This document shows, piece after piece, positions 8,801 through 17,388 of a DNA stretch of 64,000 nucleotides. This DNA is from Pseudomonas leptonychotis (GTDB lineage: Bacteria > Pseudomonadota > Gammaproteobacteria > Pseudomonadales > Pseudomonadaceae). The notes beneath the pieces were generated by a model. That model saw only the letters and a program-made list of their open reading frames with translations, was not told the DNA's origin and did not search any database. The position numbers were made by a program, and so were the translations under genes. The stretch is from positions 1 through 64,000 of the forward strand of contig NZ_RFLV01000006.1 of NCBI RefSeq assembly GCF_004920405.1. Direction: 5' to 3'. The number at the start of each line of letters is the position of its first letter. The stretch's first letter is position 1.

Positions 8801-9934
8801 TCAGTCATTCCGTTTCCAGACATTACGCATCACATAATCGCGATAACTGTGAATAATCCGCACCACTTTATCAGCAACGTTGGGCATGCTGTAGTCGGCC
8901 ACCAAACGCAAGCTGCGATCATCGCCTCGACTCTGGCTCTCCAGTAACTTCAAGCCCTGCAGCACACGTTCCACTTCCAGGCCCACCATCATTACAGCAG
9001 CCTCTTCCATACCTTCCGGACGCTCATGGGCTTCGCGAATATTCAATGCAGGGAAGTTGAGGATCGAAGACTCTTCATTGATCGTTCCGCTGTCTGACAA
9101 CGCAGCCATAGAGGTAAGTTGCAGCTTGTTGTAATCCTTGAAACCCATTGGCTTGAGGAGCCGCACATTGGCATGGAACTTCACGCCCATCGCATCCACA
9201 CGTTTCTGGGTGCGCGGGTGGGTAGAAACAATCACTGGGTAGCCATAGCGTTCGGCCAAGGTATTGAGCACATCGACCAGCTTGAGAAAATTCTTATCGG
9301 AGTCGATGTTCTCTTCGCGATGACCACTGACCACAAAGAACTTGCCCGCTTCCAAGCCTAATCGTTCCAGCACATCTGAAGCCTCAATACCATCACGATA
9401 GTAATTGAGCACCTCAAACATAGGGCTACCCGTCTTGATAATCATGTCTGGCGACAGACCTTCACGCAGCAGATAGTCGCGTGCAATGGTGCTATAAGTC
9501 AGATTGATATCAGCGGTGTGATCGACGATACGCCGGTTGATCTCTTCCGGCACTCGCATATCGAAGCAACGGTTTCCCGCCTCCATATGGAACGTCGGGA
9601 TCTTGCGACGCTTGGCTGGAATCACCGCCATACAGCTGTTGGTATCGCCCAAAACCAACAAAGCCTCAGGCTGCACTTCAGCCAGCACACGATCCACAGC
9701 AATAATTACATTACCGATAGTCTCGGCACCAGATGCACCAGCCGCGTTAAGAAAGTGATCCGGCTTACGAATACCCAGATCATCAAAAAAAATCTGATTC
9801 AGTTCATAGTCGTAATTCTGCCCGGTATGCACCAATACATGCTCACAATGCTCATCTAACTTGGCCATGACCCGCGACAAACGTATGATTTCCGGACGAG
9901 TACCAACAACAGTGACAACTTTCAGCTTTTTCAT
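8801..9934 (-). CDS. wbjD: UDP-L-FucNAc C2-epimerase WbjD/FnlC
   Basis: A 377-residue non-hydrolysing UDP-HexNAc 2-epimerase, the last enzyme of UDP-N-acetyl-L-fucosamine synthesis, which inverts C2 of the L-talo intermediate. Motifs seen: GTRPEIIRL at residues 11-19, VLGDTNS, HMEAGNR, SGHREEN and the distal SDSGTINEESS. I start it at the ATG 9934, preceded by AAGGA six bases upstream; the frame is open for 16 more codons. It lies 23 bases after wbjC in the conserved order wbjB-wbjC-wbjD. Confidence 0.93.
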   Translation of the reverse strand: MKKLKVVTVVGTRPEIIRLSRVMAKLDEHCEHVLVHTGQNYDYELNQIFFDDLGIRKPDHFLNAAGASGAETIGNVIIAVDRVLAEVQPEALLVLGDTNSCMAVIPAKRRKIPTFHMEAGNRCFDMRVPEEINRRIVDHTADINLTYSTIARDYLLREGLSPDMIIKTGSPMFEVLNYYRDGIEASDVLERLGLEAGKFFVVSGHREENIDSDKNFLKLVDVLNTLAERYGYPVIVSTHPRTQKRVDAMGVKFHANVRLLKPMGFKDYNKLQLTSMAALSDSGTINEESSILNFPALNIREAHERPEGMEEAAVMMVGLEVERVLQGLKLLESQSRGDDRSLRLVADYSMPNVADKVVRIIHSYRDYVMRNVWKRND

Positions 9935-9957
9935 TGCAAATCCTTGTTCAAAGCGAC

Positions 9958-11076
9958 TTAGGCTTTGGTGCCGACCGGACAAGCGAAGGTGTCTGGCTTC
10001 TCACGGTCGAAAATTTCGTTAGCCCAAAGCATCACGATCATTTCCTCATCGCCAACATTGGTGATGTCATGGGTCCAGCCGGGGACTGTCTCGACGATTT
10101 CCGGTTGCTCACCATTGGTGAACAATTCGTAAAATTCGCCCGATATAATTTGGCGAAAACGAAAACAGGCCTTGCCTTTGATAACCAGAAACTTCTCGGT
10201 CTTGGAGTGGTGGTAGTGCCCGCCACGAGTGATGCCAGGATGAGCAGTGAAGAAGGAAAACTGCCCCGAGTCCTTGGTTTTAAGCATCTCCACGAACACG
10301 CCACGTGAATCGCCGTACTTAGGCACCTCATAGGCAAACCGCTCGGGCGGCAAGTAACTGAGATAAGTTGAGTACAGAGCCCGCGTCAGACCAGTGCCTA
10401 CCGCCTCGGTAACAAGCGCCTGCCGACTGTCACGAAAAGCGTGCAACTGTTCAGCCAACTCGCCGATCGTGATGCTGTATTGCGGCTCGACACAGACAAA
10501 AGGCTCGACCGATAACTGCCCATCCATCAGCGCTATAAAGCGGCTGATGACATTATCGATGTAAACCAGATTGACCAATGCATGCGGATCATTGATCTGG
10601 ATCGGCAGATCACGGGCAATGTTGTGACAAAACGTCGCCACTGCCGAGTTGTAGTTTGGACGTGCCCACTTGCCAAAAACATTGGGCAAGCGAAACAGAA
10701 AAACCGGGGCTGCGTGGCTAGCTGCCAGCTCAAGCAATAGCGTCTCCGCCTCACGCTTGCTTTTGCCATAGGGGTTAGACAACTCAGCCTGACTGGAAGA
10801 TGTATACAAAACCGGAACTGGACGACCACTGTGCTTGATGGCATCACAGAGGTTGCGCGTCAGATCAGCATTGCCAACCTGGAACTCTTGCGGATCTTGC
10901 GGGCGATTAACGCCAGCCAAGTGGAAAACAAAATCCACTTCGCGCACAAGTTCAGGCAAAAGGGCAACGTTCTCTGCTCGAGTAAAACAGCGAACCGTTA
11001 AGTCAGGGCGCTCAGCGAGGTGGGCCTGTAAATTCTTGCCGATAAAACCATCGGCGCCTGTAATCAAAATATTCAA
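9958..11076 (-). CDS. wbjC: UDP-2-acetamido-2,6-dideoxy-L-hexose reductase WbjC/FnlB
   Basis: A 372-residue two-domain enzyme of the CapF/FnlB family, second step towards UDP-L-FucNAc. An extended-SDR domain fills the first two thirds (GADGFIG at 7-13, YTSSSQ near 91-96, Tyr103/Lys107 in NPYGKSK) and a cupin domain the last third (HPGITRGGHYHHSKTEKF, metal-binding histidines). Family members reduce and epimerise the 4-keto sugar from WbjB. The start appears to be a TTG at 11076, four bases after the wbjB stop, with no good ribosome binding site of its own, so translation probably depends on coupling to wbjB. Confidence 0.92.
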   Translation of the reverse strand: MNILITGADGFIGKNLQAHLAERPDLTVRCFTRAENVALLPELVREVDFVFHLAGVNRPQDPQEFQVGNADLTRNLCDAIKHSGRPVPVLYTSSSQAELSNPYGKSKREAETLLLELAASHAAPVFLFRLPNVFGKWARPNYNSAVATFCHNIARDLPIQINDPHALVNLVYIDNVISRFIALMDGQLSVEPFVCVEPQYSITIGELAEQLHAFRDSRQALVTEAVGTGLTRALYSTYLSYLPPERFAYEVPKYGDSRGVFVEMLKTKDSGQFSFFTAHPGITRGGHYHHSKTEKFLVIKGKACFRFRQIISGEFYELFTNGEQPEIVETVPGWTHDITNVGDEEMIVMLWANEIFDREKPDTFACPVGTKA

Positions 11077-11079
11077 AAT

Positions 11080-12114
11080 TTATTCTTCAGCTGTTGCGTG
11101 TTCACCACGCTGAATGGCGCGTATAAAATCCAACTTAAGGAGCAAACTCTGCATACCCTCAACATCCAAACGCTCAGTATTATGCGAGTTGTAGTCATCG
11201 GTACGAGAAATTTTCTCCTCCCCCTGCTCCACAAACTTGGAGTAATTCAGGTCTCGTAAATCTGGCGGCACACGAAAATACTGACCTCTATCTTCAGCAC
11301 AGGCTATTTCCTCGCGACTGAGCAATGCCTCGTATAGTTTCTCTCCATGACGAGTACCAATTACTTGAATTGGATGTTCCGGCTTGCCAACCAATGCAGT
11401 CAGCGCCTTGGCCAATACGTCTACTGTTGCAGCTGGAGCCTTCTGTACGAACATATCGCCATTATTGCCATGCTCAAAGGCGTACAACACCAGATCAACC
11501 GCATCAGCCAGCGTCATCATGAAACGCGTCATGTTCGGATCGGTCAGGGTCAGCGGGATACCTGCGCGAATCTGCTCGATAAACAGAGGAATGACCGAGC
11601 CGCGCGACGCCATGACGTTACCGTAGCGCGTGCCACAGATAACCGTACCAGTGCCTTCTAGGTTACGGGATTTGGCCACCATCACTTTTTCCATCATGGC
11701 CTTGGAAATCCCCATAGCATTGATGGGGTAAACCGCCTTATCTGTACTTAGGCAAACAACACGTTTGACGCCATTCTGGATCGCAGCCTCCAGCAGATTT
11801 TCAGTACCCAGCACGTTAGTCTTGACCGCCTCCATCGGGTAAAACTCACAAGAGGGTACCTGCTTCAACGCAGCAGCATGGAAGACGTAGTCCACACCGC
11901 GCGTGGCGTTCAGTACGCTCTGATAGTCGCGTACATCACCGATATAAAATTTCAACTTGGGGCTGGAATAATGCTTACGCATGTCATCCTGCTTCTTTTC
12001 GTCGCGGCTGAAGATGCGAATTTCAGCTATATCAGTATCGAGAAAACGTTTGAGCACCGCGTTGCCGAATGAACCAGTGCCACCGGAAATGAGCAACTTC
12101 TTACCATTGAACAT
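11080..12114 (-). CDS. wbjB: UDP-GlcNAc 4,6-dehydratase/5-epimerase WbjB/FnlA
   Basis: A 344-residue soluble inverting dehydratase, the first enzyme of UDP-L-FucNAc synthesis. GGTGSFG lies at residues 11-17, STDK at 123-126, and Met134/Lys138 form the M-x3-K variant catalytic pair (NAMGISK) found in FlaA1/FnlA enzymes instead of Y-x3-K. The ATG at 12114 is chosen because AGGA lies six bases upstream; six extra codons are open before it. First of the wbjB-C-D trio, 31 bases after the HisF-like gene. Confidence 0.94.
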   Translation of the reverse strand: MFNGKKLLISGGTGSFGNAVLKRFLDTDIAEIRIFSRDEKKQDDMRKHYSSPKLKFYIGDVRDYQSVLNATRGVDYVFHAAALKQVPSCEFYPMEAVKTNVLGTENLLEAAIQNGVKRVVCLSTDKAVYPINAMGISKAMMEKVMVAKSRNLEGTGTVICGTRYGNVMASRGSVIPLFIEQIRAGIPLTLTDPNMTRFMMTLADAVDLVLYAFEHGNNGDMFVQKAPAATVDVLAKALTALVGKPEHPIQVIGTRHGEKLYEALLSREEIACAEDRGQYFRVPPDLRDLNYSKFVEQGEEKISRTDDYNSHNTERLDVEGMQSLLLKLDFIRAIQRGEHATAEE

Positions 12115-12145
12115 ATGCAATCCTGAAATCATAAAGCAATGCAGC

Positions 12146-12931
12146 CTAGCGGCGGCCTTGCAGAGCTGAATAGATAGAGTCGCGCTTCTGCTGTGACGTG
12201 GGATAACTAATAAGCACCGCCCGATAAGGGCCTTTGAACACGAAAAAACTACCGGCAGCTACGCCGACAACGCCACAGGATGCGACCACATTGTGCATGT
12301 CATCAAGGCTGCCACCACCACCAAGTACCGTCAGCGGAACGGTTAGCACCTCGCGCAGGTGTGCAGCCAGCAACAAGTCATAGCCTTTCATCTTTCCGTC
12401 GTTATCGATGGAGTTGATAACGATCTCCCCCGCCCCGAGCTTTTCCATTTCAAGCGCAACTTCGACAACGTTGCGCTTGGTGTTGCGGGTGCCATTGTGC
12501 GTCCAGACGTCCTGGACTTTACCGAGTAACCGTTGCTTGTGATCTAAAACCACGACAACGCTCTGACGTCCGATTTCAGCGGCAATTTCACTAATCAGAG
12601 CGGGGTTGGCAAGCGCAGCCGAGCTGATAGCGACCTTTTCGACGCCCAGGGCGATGATGCGCTTAGCTTGTTCTGCCGTACGCACGCCGCCACCGTAGCA
12701 AAGCGGCATTCGGCATTCAGACGCAAGATGAGCGATCTGCTGATAGTCGGGCTCGCGGTTCTTCGCGCTGGCGTCAATATCGATGACGATCAGCTCATCC
12801 GCCTCCTTCTCATTGAAGATCTTCACCGCATTAATGGGATCGCCAACGTATTTGGAGTCTTTGAAACGAACGGTCTTAACGAGACCGCTATCCTGAATCA
12901 ACAAGCAAGGGATGATGCGTGGTCTCAACAT
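12146..12931 (-). CDS. hisF2: HisF-like subunit of sugar amidotransferase (HisF2/WbuZ)
   Basis: A 261-residue beta/alpha-barrel protein clearly homologous to imidazole-glycerol-phosphate synthase cyclase HisF, but located in the O-antigen locus. With its HisH-like partner it is known from other clusters to supply ammonia to WbpG/WbuX for making acetamidino sugars. Of the two catalytic aspartates of true HisF, the first is missing: position 11 is Leu (PCLLIQD instead of CLDVKD), whereas Asp130 (VVVLDHK) is kept. The glycine-rich phosphate loops (YGGGVRT, LGGGGSL) remain. This pattern argues against a role in histidine synthesis. The ATG follows the hisH2 stop by one base. Confidence 0.9.
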   Translation of the reverse strand: MLRPRIIPCLLIQDSGLVKTVRFKDSKYVGDPINAVKIFNEKEADELIVIDIDASAKNREPDYQQIAHLASECRMPLCYGGGVRTAEQAKRIIALGVEKVAISSAALANPALISEIAAEIGRQSVVVVLDHKQRLLGKVQDVWTHNGTRNTKRNVVEVALEMEKLGAGEIVINSIDNDGKMKGYDLLLAAHLREVLTVPLTVLGGGGSLDDMHNVVASCGVVGVAAGSFFVFKGPYRAVLISYPTSQQKRDSIYSALQGRR

Positions 12932-12932
12932 T

Positions 12933-13547
12933 TCACAATTCCGCGAAGTTCTTCAGCAAGGCGACACCACAATGGTGACTCTTCTCGGGATGGAACTGCA
13001 CCCCATAAACATTCTTCGACGCAACGGAACAACTGAAGCCGATGCCATAGGTCGCCGTGGCGGCGATATGCTCAGGTTCAGCGCACTCGAAAAAGTAAGA
13101 GTGAAGGAAATAAAACAGCCAGCCGTCCTGCTGCCCATGAAACAACGGGCTGCCGGGTGTAGGCAATACGTCGTTCCAGCCCATATGAGGTAAAGCAAGC
13201 TCACTGGATTCGTTCATAGAATGAAAGTTGCGTACCCTGCCAGGAATCCAGCCTAAGCCAGGCAACACGCCCTCGTCACTTGAGTCGGCAAGCATTTGCA
13301 TGCCCACACAGATGCCTAGCACAGGAATACCTTGGCCAATGATCATGTCATCAAGCGTTTGCCGCATCCCAGAAGCATTCAAACGCTGCATGGCATGATC
13401 GAAAGCCCCCACTCCGGGCAAGATCAGCTTGCTGGCACCAACCAACTGATCATTATTCTTCGCCACCGTAACCGGTATATGCAGGCGTTTGTAGACGTTG
13501 ACGAAGGCCTGAATGTTACCCAGACCATAATCGATGATGGTGATCAT
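12933..13547 (-). CDS. hisH2: HisH-like glutaminase subunit of sugar amidotransferase
   Basis: A 204-residue class I glutamine amidotransferase resembling HisH. The nucleophile Cys80 sits in LGICVGMQML and the catalytic His/Glu pair in GVQFHPEKSH near residue 187-196; an oxyanion loop LPGVGAF is at 43-49. It should release ammonia from glutamine and pass it through the HisF-like barrel to WbpG. The ATG overlaps the wbpG stop by four bases, consistent with a stoichiometric three-protein complex. Confidence 0.92.
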   Translation of the reverse strand: MITIIDYGLGNIQAFVNVYKRLHIPVTVAKNNDQLVGASKLILPGVGAFDHAMQRLNASGMRQTLDDMIIGQGIPVLGICVGMQMLADSSDEGVLPGLGWIPGRVRNFHSMNESSELALPHMGWNDVLPTPGSPLFHGQQDGWLFYFLHSYFFECAEPEHIAATATYGIGFSCSVASKNVYGVQFHPEKSHHCGVALLKNFAEL

Positions 13548-14698
13548 CTGAAAAGCCTTCTCTCCAATCCGAGGGCGCTCATTACACGCGAACCGATACC
13601 GATAAGAAAGCGCTTGTTCTTGTAATCCCGGTAAGTCTTGTTTTCCCCAGCAAAGATCGCCTGTAATTCATCGACCGACAGCCCCAGCTTGTTGGCCACG
13701 AATTCGAACTCCGTTTTCAGGAACTGCTCGTTCATTTCTGGTTTGGCGATGCGAGCCAGAGCCTCGTCCCGAATCATCTGCCCGGTCATGATCAGGCTGG
13801 AAAAGTGGGCACGGCGCTTCTCGTAGCCGAATTTGCGCGGCATCCAATAATCTTCGTAGAAGCGCGTAAACCTTGACTCGTGGTGCTTATGCTGAAACTT
13901 CTGCCAACCGAAACGACGCTCCAGCTCGGCTTCAGCGTCTTTCTTGACATACGGCACCAAATTGAGCGGCTTGACTATCTCCATCCCCAGCACACGCTGA
14001 TAGAGAATCTTGTAGGTCATGATATCGACAAGAGGAAAGGTCTTGAGTGGCCGCTTGCCGAAGAGCTTGTGGATGTCCGTAAACAAGGTCTTATCGATCC
14101 CCGGATACCCCCCCCACTCCTCCGGTTCGCGGCAGCACTCGGTCGAATAGTTACCACCGGTAAGCACATATTTAATGCCATGCTTGCGCGCAAACTTGTA
14201 CAGGCCTGAAAAAAAAGCAGCGTCCTGAGGCAAATCCTGATCCGCAATTTGCGCTCGCAAAAAAGCAACCTGCAGATCCTTCATTTCTTCCCAATTGATG
14301 ACCTCGGTGTAGAGGTCAAGACCAAGGCCATCCACCAACTTCTCAATATTGCCCACCGCTTGATCGGTATTCCAGCCCGCGTCGACGTGGAACAACAATG
14401 GGCGAAGCCCCATCTTCTCCTTCGCAATATAAGCTGCGTACGAGCTATCGAGGCCGCCACTCAACCCAATGATGCAGTCGAAATCTTTGCCTTCTCCCTG
14501 CTTCTTGATCTTAGCTGCAAGCGCTGCAAGCTCGGCCTCTCCACGCGCATCGGGATGCCAGTTAGGAGCAATTTCAGATTTGAAGTTATTGCAATAATCG
14601 CAGACACCCGAAGAATTAAAGAAGATCCGAGGGTCAGATATATCCATAATGCACTGATTACAAATTTGATACTTCCGCTGCTTGGTTTTTATACTCAC
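13544..14698 (-). CDS. wbpG: N-acetyl sugar amidotransferase WbpG/WbuX
   Basis: A 384-residue ATP-PPase enzyme that adenylates and aminates an N-acetyl group to give an acetamidino group on a sugar nucleotide. The PP-loop SGGLDSS is at residues 80-86; an N-terminal zinc-like cluster is formed by Cys13, Cys16, Cys33 and Cys36; YVLTGGNYSTE and a C-terminal RY-related tail follow. The start is GTG (14698) with AAGGG six bases upstream. In P. aeruginosa O5 and E. coli O145 the same three-gene set is present; next to wbjBCD the likely product is L-FucNAm, but the nonulosonic acid is an alternative target. Confidence 0.92.
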   Translation of the reverse strand: MSIKTKQRKYQICNQCIMDISDPRIFFNSSGVCDYCNNFKSEIAPNWHPDARGEAELAALAAKIKKQGEGKDFDCIIGLSGGLDSSYAAYIAKEKMGLRPLLFHVDAGWNTDQAVGNIEKLVDGLGLDLYTEVINWEEMKDLQVAFLRAQIADQDLPQDAAFFSGLYKFARKHGIKYVLTGGNYSTECCREPEEWGGYPGIDKTLFTDIHKLFGKRPLKTFPLVDIMTYKILYQRVLGMEIVKPLNLVPYVKKDAEAELERRFGWQKFQHKHHESRFTRFYEDYWMPRKFGYEKRRAHFSSLIMTGQMIRDEALARIAKPEMNEQFLKTEFEFVANKLGLSVDELQAIFAGENKTYRDYKNKRFLIGIGSRVMSALGLERRLFR

Positions 14699-14719
14699 GC
14701 TATACCCTTATAAAAGCAC

Positions 14720-16024
14720 TTAGACGATGTTGCGCTCGGCCTTGATATTCGCCAGCGTTTCCAATAACAGAGCCAAATAATCCGCAGATGAAGCAGGTAG
14801 CATATTCATCGAGTGAACCACAGCAGGCACGCCAGCACCCTCATATTCAATAACCAGTGTAGAAGGGTATGAAACCAAAAGATCAACATCAGGAAAATTC
14901 ACTTTTCCTGAAATAACGGTCCACCCCACCTGCCCCATCATCATAGACATAGGCGCCATTGGGTGAGGCTTATAATAAGCCGTCAGTTCAAAATTTTCTC
15001 GCAATTGCCGAAACAGATATTCATGCAACTGCTCACATAGGGGATGCCCAACAAATAAAACTCTAAGTTTAGAGTCTGTAAAACCGCGTTCAATTTCAAT
15101 ACCTGGCTTAAAATAAGTAACTTTCACCCTCTCACTACAACCTAGAGTTAATACACCAGTCTTAAACGCATTTTCCTCTTCGAGGCTATACACATAGAGA
15201 TGATTAACACAGTGCAATTTTCTTGGCAGGCAAAGCGTAGATTTCAATGAGTCCTCTTTAGAGCCCAGCCCACCAAGCGCACCATGCTGAATCAGCAATA
15301 GCTTACGCGAATAATTAAGGCCAGCCATTCTATCCGCACGATTGCTGGCTGCAATGGAGCTGTCGACCAAAACAGCCCAACGATCGAAATGCTCGGTCAT
15401 TATCAGCGTACCTGGTAGCTTGTCGATAGCACGACGTACTGCAAACCAACGAAAAGCCGTGTAACTCTGCAAGACCCAACGCGAGGTTCGCTTGCGCCAA
15501 AGCAACATATAAGTGGCAATAACTGCATCACGCAAGGCTTGTAATAAATCCCCCCGGGATAGCAGAGAGAAAACGTCTATACACACCACCGACTCAGGTA
15601 CGCGTCTTAATGGTGCCCATGGCACTGTAATCCAAAAGCTAGAAAAACTTTCAAAATCTTCAGACCCGACAACATCACCAACCCGTGAAGAAAGCGCCAA
15701 GACAAAACAACCATCATTATTTGAGAAAAGCCAACTTTTAGATGGCTTATATTTTTTAACGCAACCCAGAAATTGAATTAAAAATAAAACACAGGCACCG
15801 CCCAAAACCCAAACAACACTAGCAACTAACCATAAAAAATAAGTAAAAACCCTAAATCTTTTTCCGTAAGAGATCCAACGAGGAACTCTAGGTATATAAC
15901 CAAACTTAGACACATGGAGAGCGCTCAACCTAAAATACATTTCATCAATCGAAATTTCATTAAGAACGGACTGAAAATAACAAGATAAAAACCTCAAGCG
16001 AGAACAATCAAAAAAACAGCTCAC
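14720..16024 (-). CDS. Unassigned glycosyltransferase-like protein, possible nonulosonate transferase
   Basis: A 434-residue protein I do not recognise as a named family. A hydrophobic segment covers about residues 57-87. The C-terminal half looks like a GT-B fold: IQHGALGG (245-252), YKPHP (351-355) and SYPSTLVIEYEGAGVP (385-400). An HP motif followed about 30 residues later by a Ser-Ser/Thr motif is the arrangement of bacterial sialyltransferases and capsule transferases. The locus needs a transferase for its legionaminic-type sugar and no other candidate is visible, so I infer that role. GTG start overlaps the wzy stop (GTGA). The DNA is visibly AT-rich compared with wbpG. Confidence 0.55.
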   Translation of the reverse strand: MSCFFDCSRLRFLSCYFQSVLNEISIDEMYFRLSALHVSKFGYIPRVPRWISYGKRFRVFTYFLWLVASVVWVLGGACVLFLIQFLGCVKKYKPSKSWLFSNNDGCFVLALSSRVGDVVGSEDFESFSSFWITVPWAPLRRVPESVVCIDVFSLLSRGDLLQALRDAVIATYMLLWRKRTSRWVLQSYTAFRWFAVRRAIDKLPGTLIMTEHFDRWAVLVDSSIAASNRADRMAGLNYSRKLLLIQHGALGGLGSKEDSLKSTLCLPRKLHCVNHLYVYSLEEENAFKTGVLTLGCSERVKVTYFKPGIEIERGFTDSKLRVLFVGHPLCEQLHEYLFRQLRENFELTAYYKPHPMAPMSMMMGQVGWTVISGKVNFPDVDLLVSYPSTLVIEYEGAGVPAVVHSMNMLPASSADYLALLLETLANIKAERNIV

Positions 16025-17388
16025 AAGTAGTCTCTCTTGACCTTAAAATTAAACTTACTGAAACCAATGTACATAAGAAATATAAAAGGATACATATAAA
16101 AATCCGTATGATTAATCAAGCTACCCCTCAAATGAGAAATCATAAAAAGAATCATAACCACAGCCGCAAACCAAGCACCCACACTATTTTTACGGCAGGC
16201 CAAACCATATAAATAACCGATAAACCCCAAATAAAAAGCGATAACCGGAAGACCACCAAAGAAATAGAAATTTAAATAGAGGTCAGTTTCTACAGGCCAC
16301 TGTTCCGTAGCGCGTATCTCCCAGGCACTAGGAAAATATATATCAGTAAGATAATGATTCATATCATAATATAAAGATGCATCACTCAATCCAAACGGAG
16401 TCAAAAATTTATTGAAGGGCAAAAAAAATGTAGTCATAAATGCCGAGTCAAAATCACGTAAAGAAACAGCAAGATTCTCTAGAGCCGTAAAATAATTCAG
16501 CGTGTACGGCACAATACTTTCAATGTCTATCCAACTCATATTTCTAAAATATAAACCCAGAAACAAAACAAATATAAAACTAAAACCCAAAACCATTGAA
16601 CCTTTAGAAAAAAATGGAATATATCTGATCCACGGCAAAACAGATAAAACAATAAGCAAAACAATTTGAAATTTACTACCATGAACTGGAGATGTAATTA
16701 CCAACCAAATCAAAAATAACGCAATCGGAGTACGCTTCCCTTTTGAGCTAGCATACCAGCCAGTAAACAAAGCAAGTAACATAGAGGAAAAATGACTTAA
16801 AATCACAAAATGACCCGATCCAGCGCGATTTAAAAAAGCGTCGCCTGGATTACTGATCCACACGCCGAACCCCCCACTATTTAAAACTATTAAAACAACC
16901 AATACGGTCGAAAGGAAATAAAAGAAAGACAACAAGATTAAAAAATCACGAACACCAATAACATAGCCTATACCTTGAGAAGTCTTTACAGACTTCTTCG
17001 CCCACCGCTCCCCAACAATCATGGCAACAACACCGACGCCAAAAGTGACATAGGCTAGGGCAAAAGCTAAATCATACTGAACAGCGTCCATGACGCCCCC
17101 CTGATAACGCTCAGCAAACCAAGGCGCCACAACAAACCATAAGCCATAATAAATATAAAAAAACGTAAGTGGTGAAACAACCTTCCTCGGAACAGCAAAA
17201 GCGAAGGTAACAAAATACAAAAACGTAAAAAGATAAAGATCACAAGCCGCCATTAAATAAGCAACGAATACAGTTGCACAGCCAAAAACATAAATAATGA
17301 ACAATGTCAGTATTTGCCACAACGAAGGCGCGTCGATATCACATGAGTGCCATCCACCCGCCCTACCTAAACTCAAACCACGCCTCAC
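16021..17388 (-). CDS. wzy: O-antigen polymerase Wzy
   Basis: A 455-residue very hydrophobic protein with roughly eleven to twelve membrane segments and a long periplasmic loop in the second half (around residues 290-385), the layout of Wzy polymerases, which join flipped O-units on the periplasmic side. Wzy proteins share almost no sequence, so the call rests on topology, locus and the presence of Wzx and Wzz. AT-rich, with strong use of A/T-ending codons unlike the flanking housekeeping genes. Start is a GTG at 17388 overlapping the upstream SDR stop in a GTGA; a later in-frame start cannot be excluded. Confidence 0.75.
   Translation of the reverse strand: MRRGLSLGRAGGWHSCDIDAPSLWQILTLFIIYVFGCATVFVAYLMAACDLYLFTFLYFVTFAFAVPRKVVSPLTFFYIYYGLWFVVAPWFAERYQGGVMDAVQYDLAFALAYVTFGVGVVAMIVGERWAKKSVKTSQGIGYVIGVRDFLILLSFFYFLSTVLVVLIVLNSGGFGVWISNPGDAFLNRAGSGHFVILSHFSSMLLALFTGWYASSKGKRTPIALFLIWLVITSPVHGSKFQIVLLIVLSVLPWIRYIPFFSKGSMVLGFSFIFVLFLGLYFRNMSWIDIESIVPYTLNYFTALENLAVSLRDFDSAFMTTFFLPFNKFLTPFGLSDASLYYDMNHYLTDIYFPSAWEIRATEQWPVETDLYLNFYFFGGLPVIAFYLGFIGYLYGLACRKNSVGAWFAAVVMILFMISHLRGSLINHTDFYMYPFIFLMYIGFSKFNFKVKRDYL

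Noticed and set aside
12146..13547. hisF and hisH as histidine biosynthesis genes
   Set aside because: Location between wbpG and wbjB and loss of Asp11 in the HisF-like protein point to sugar amidination instead.
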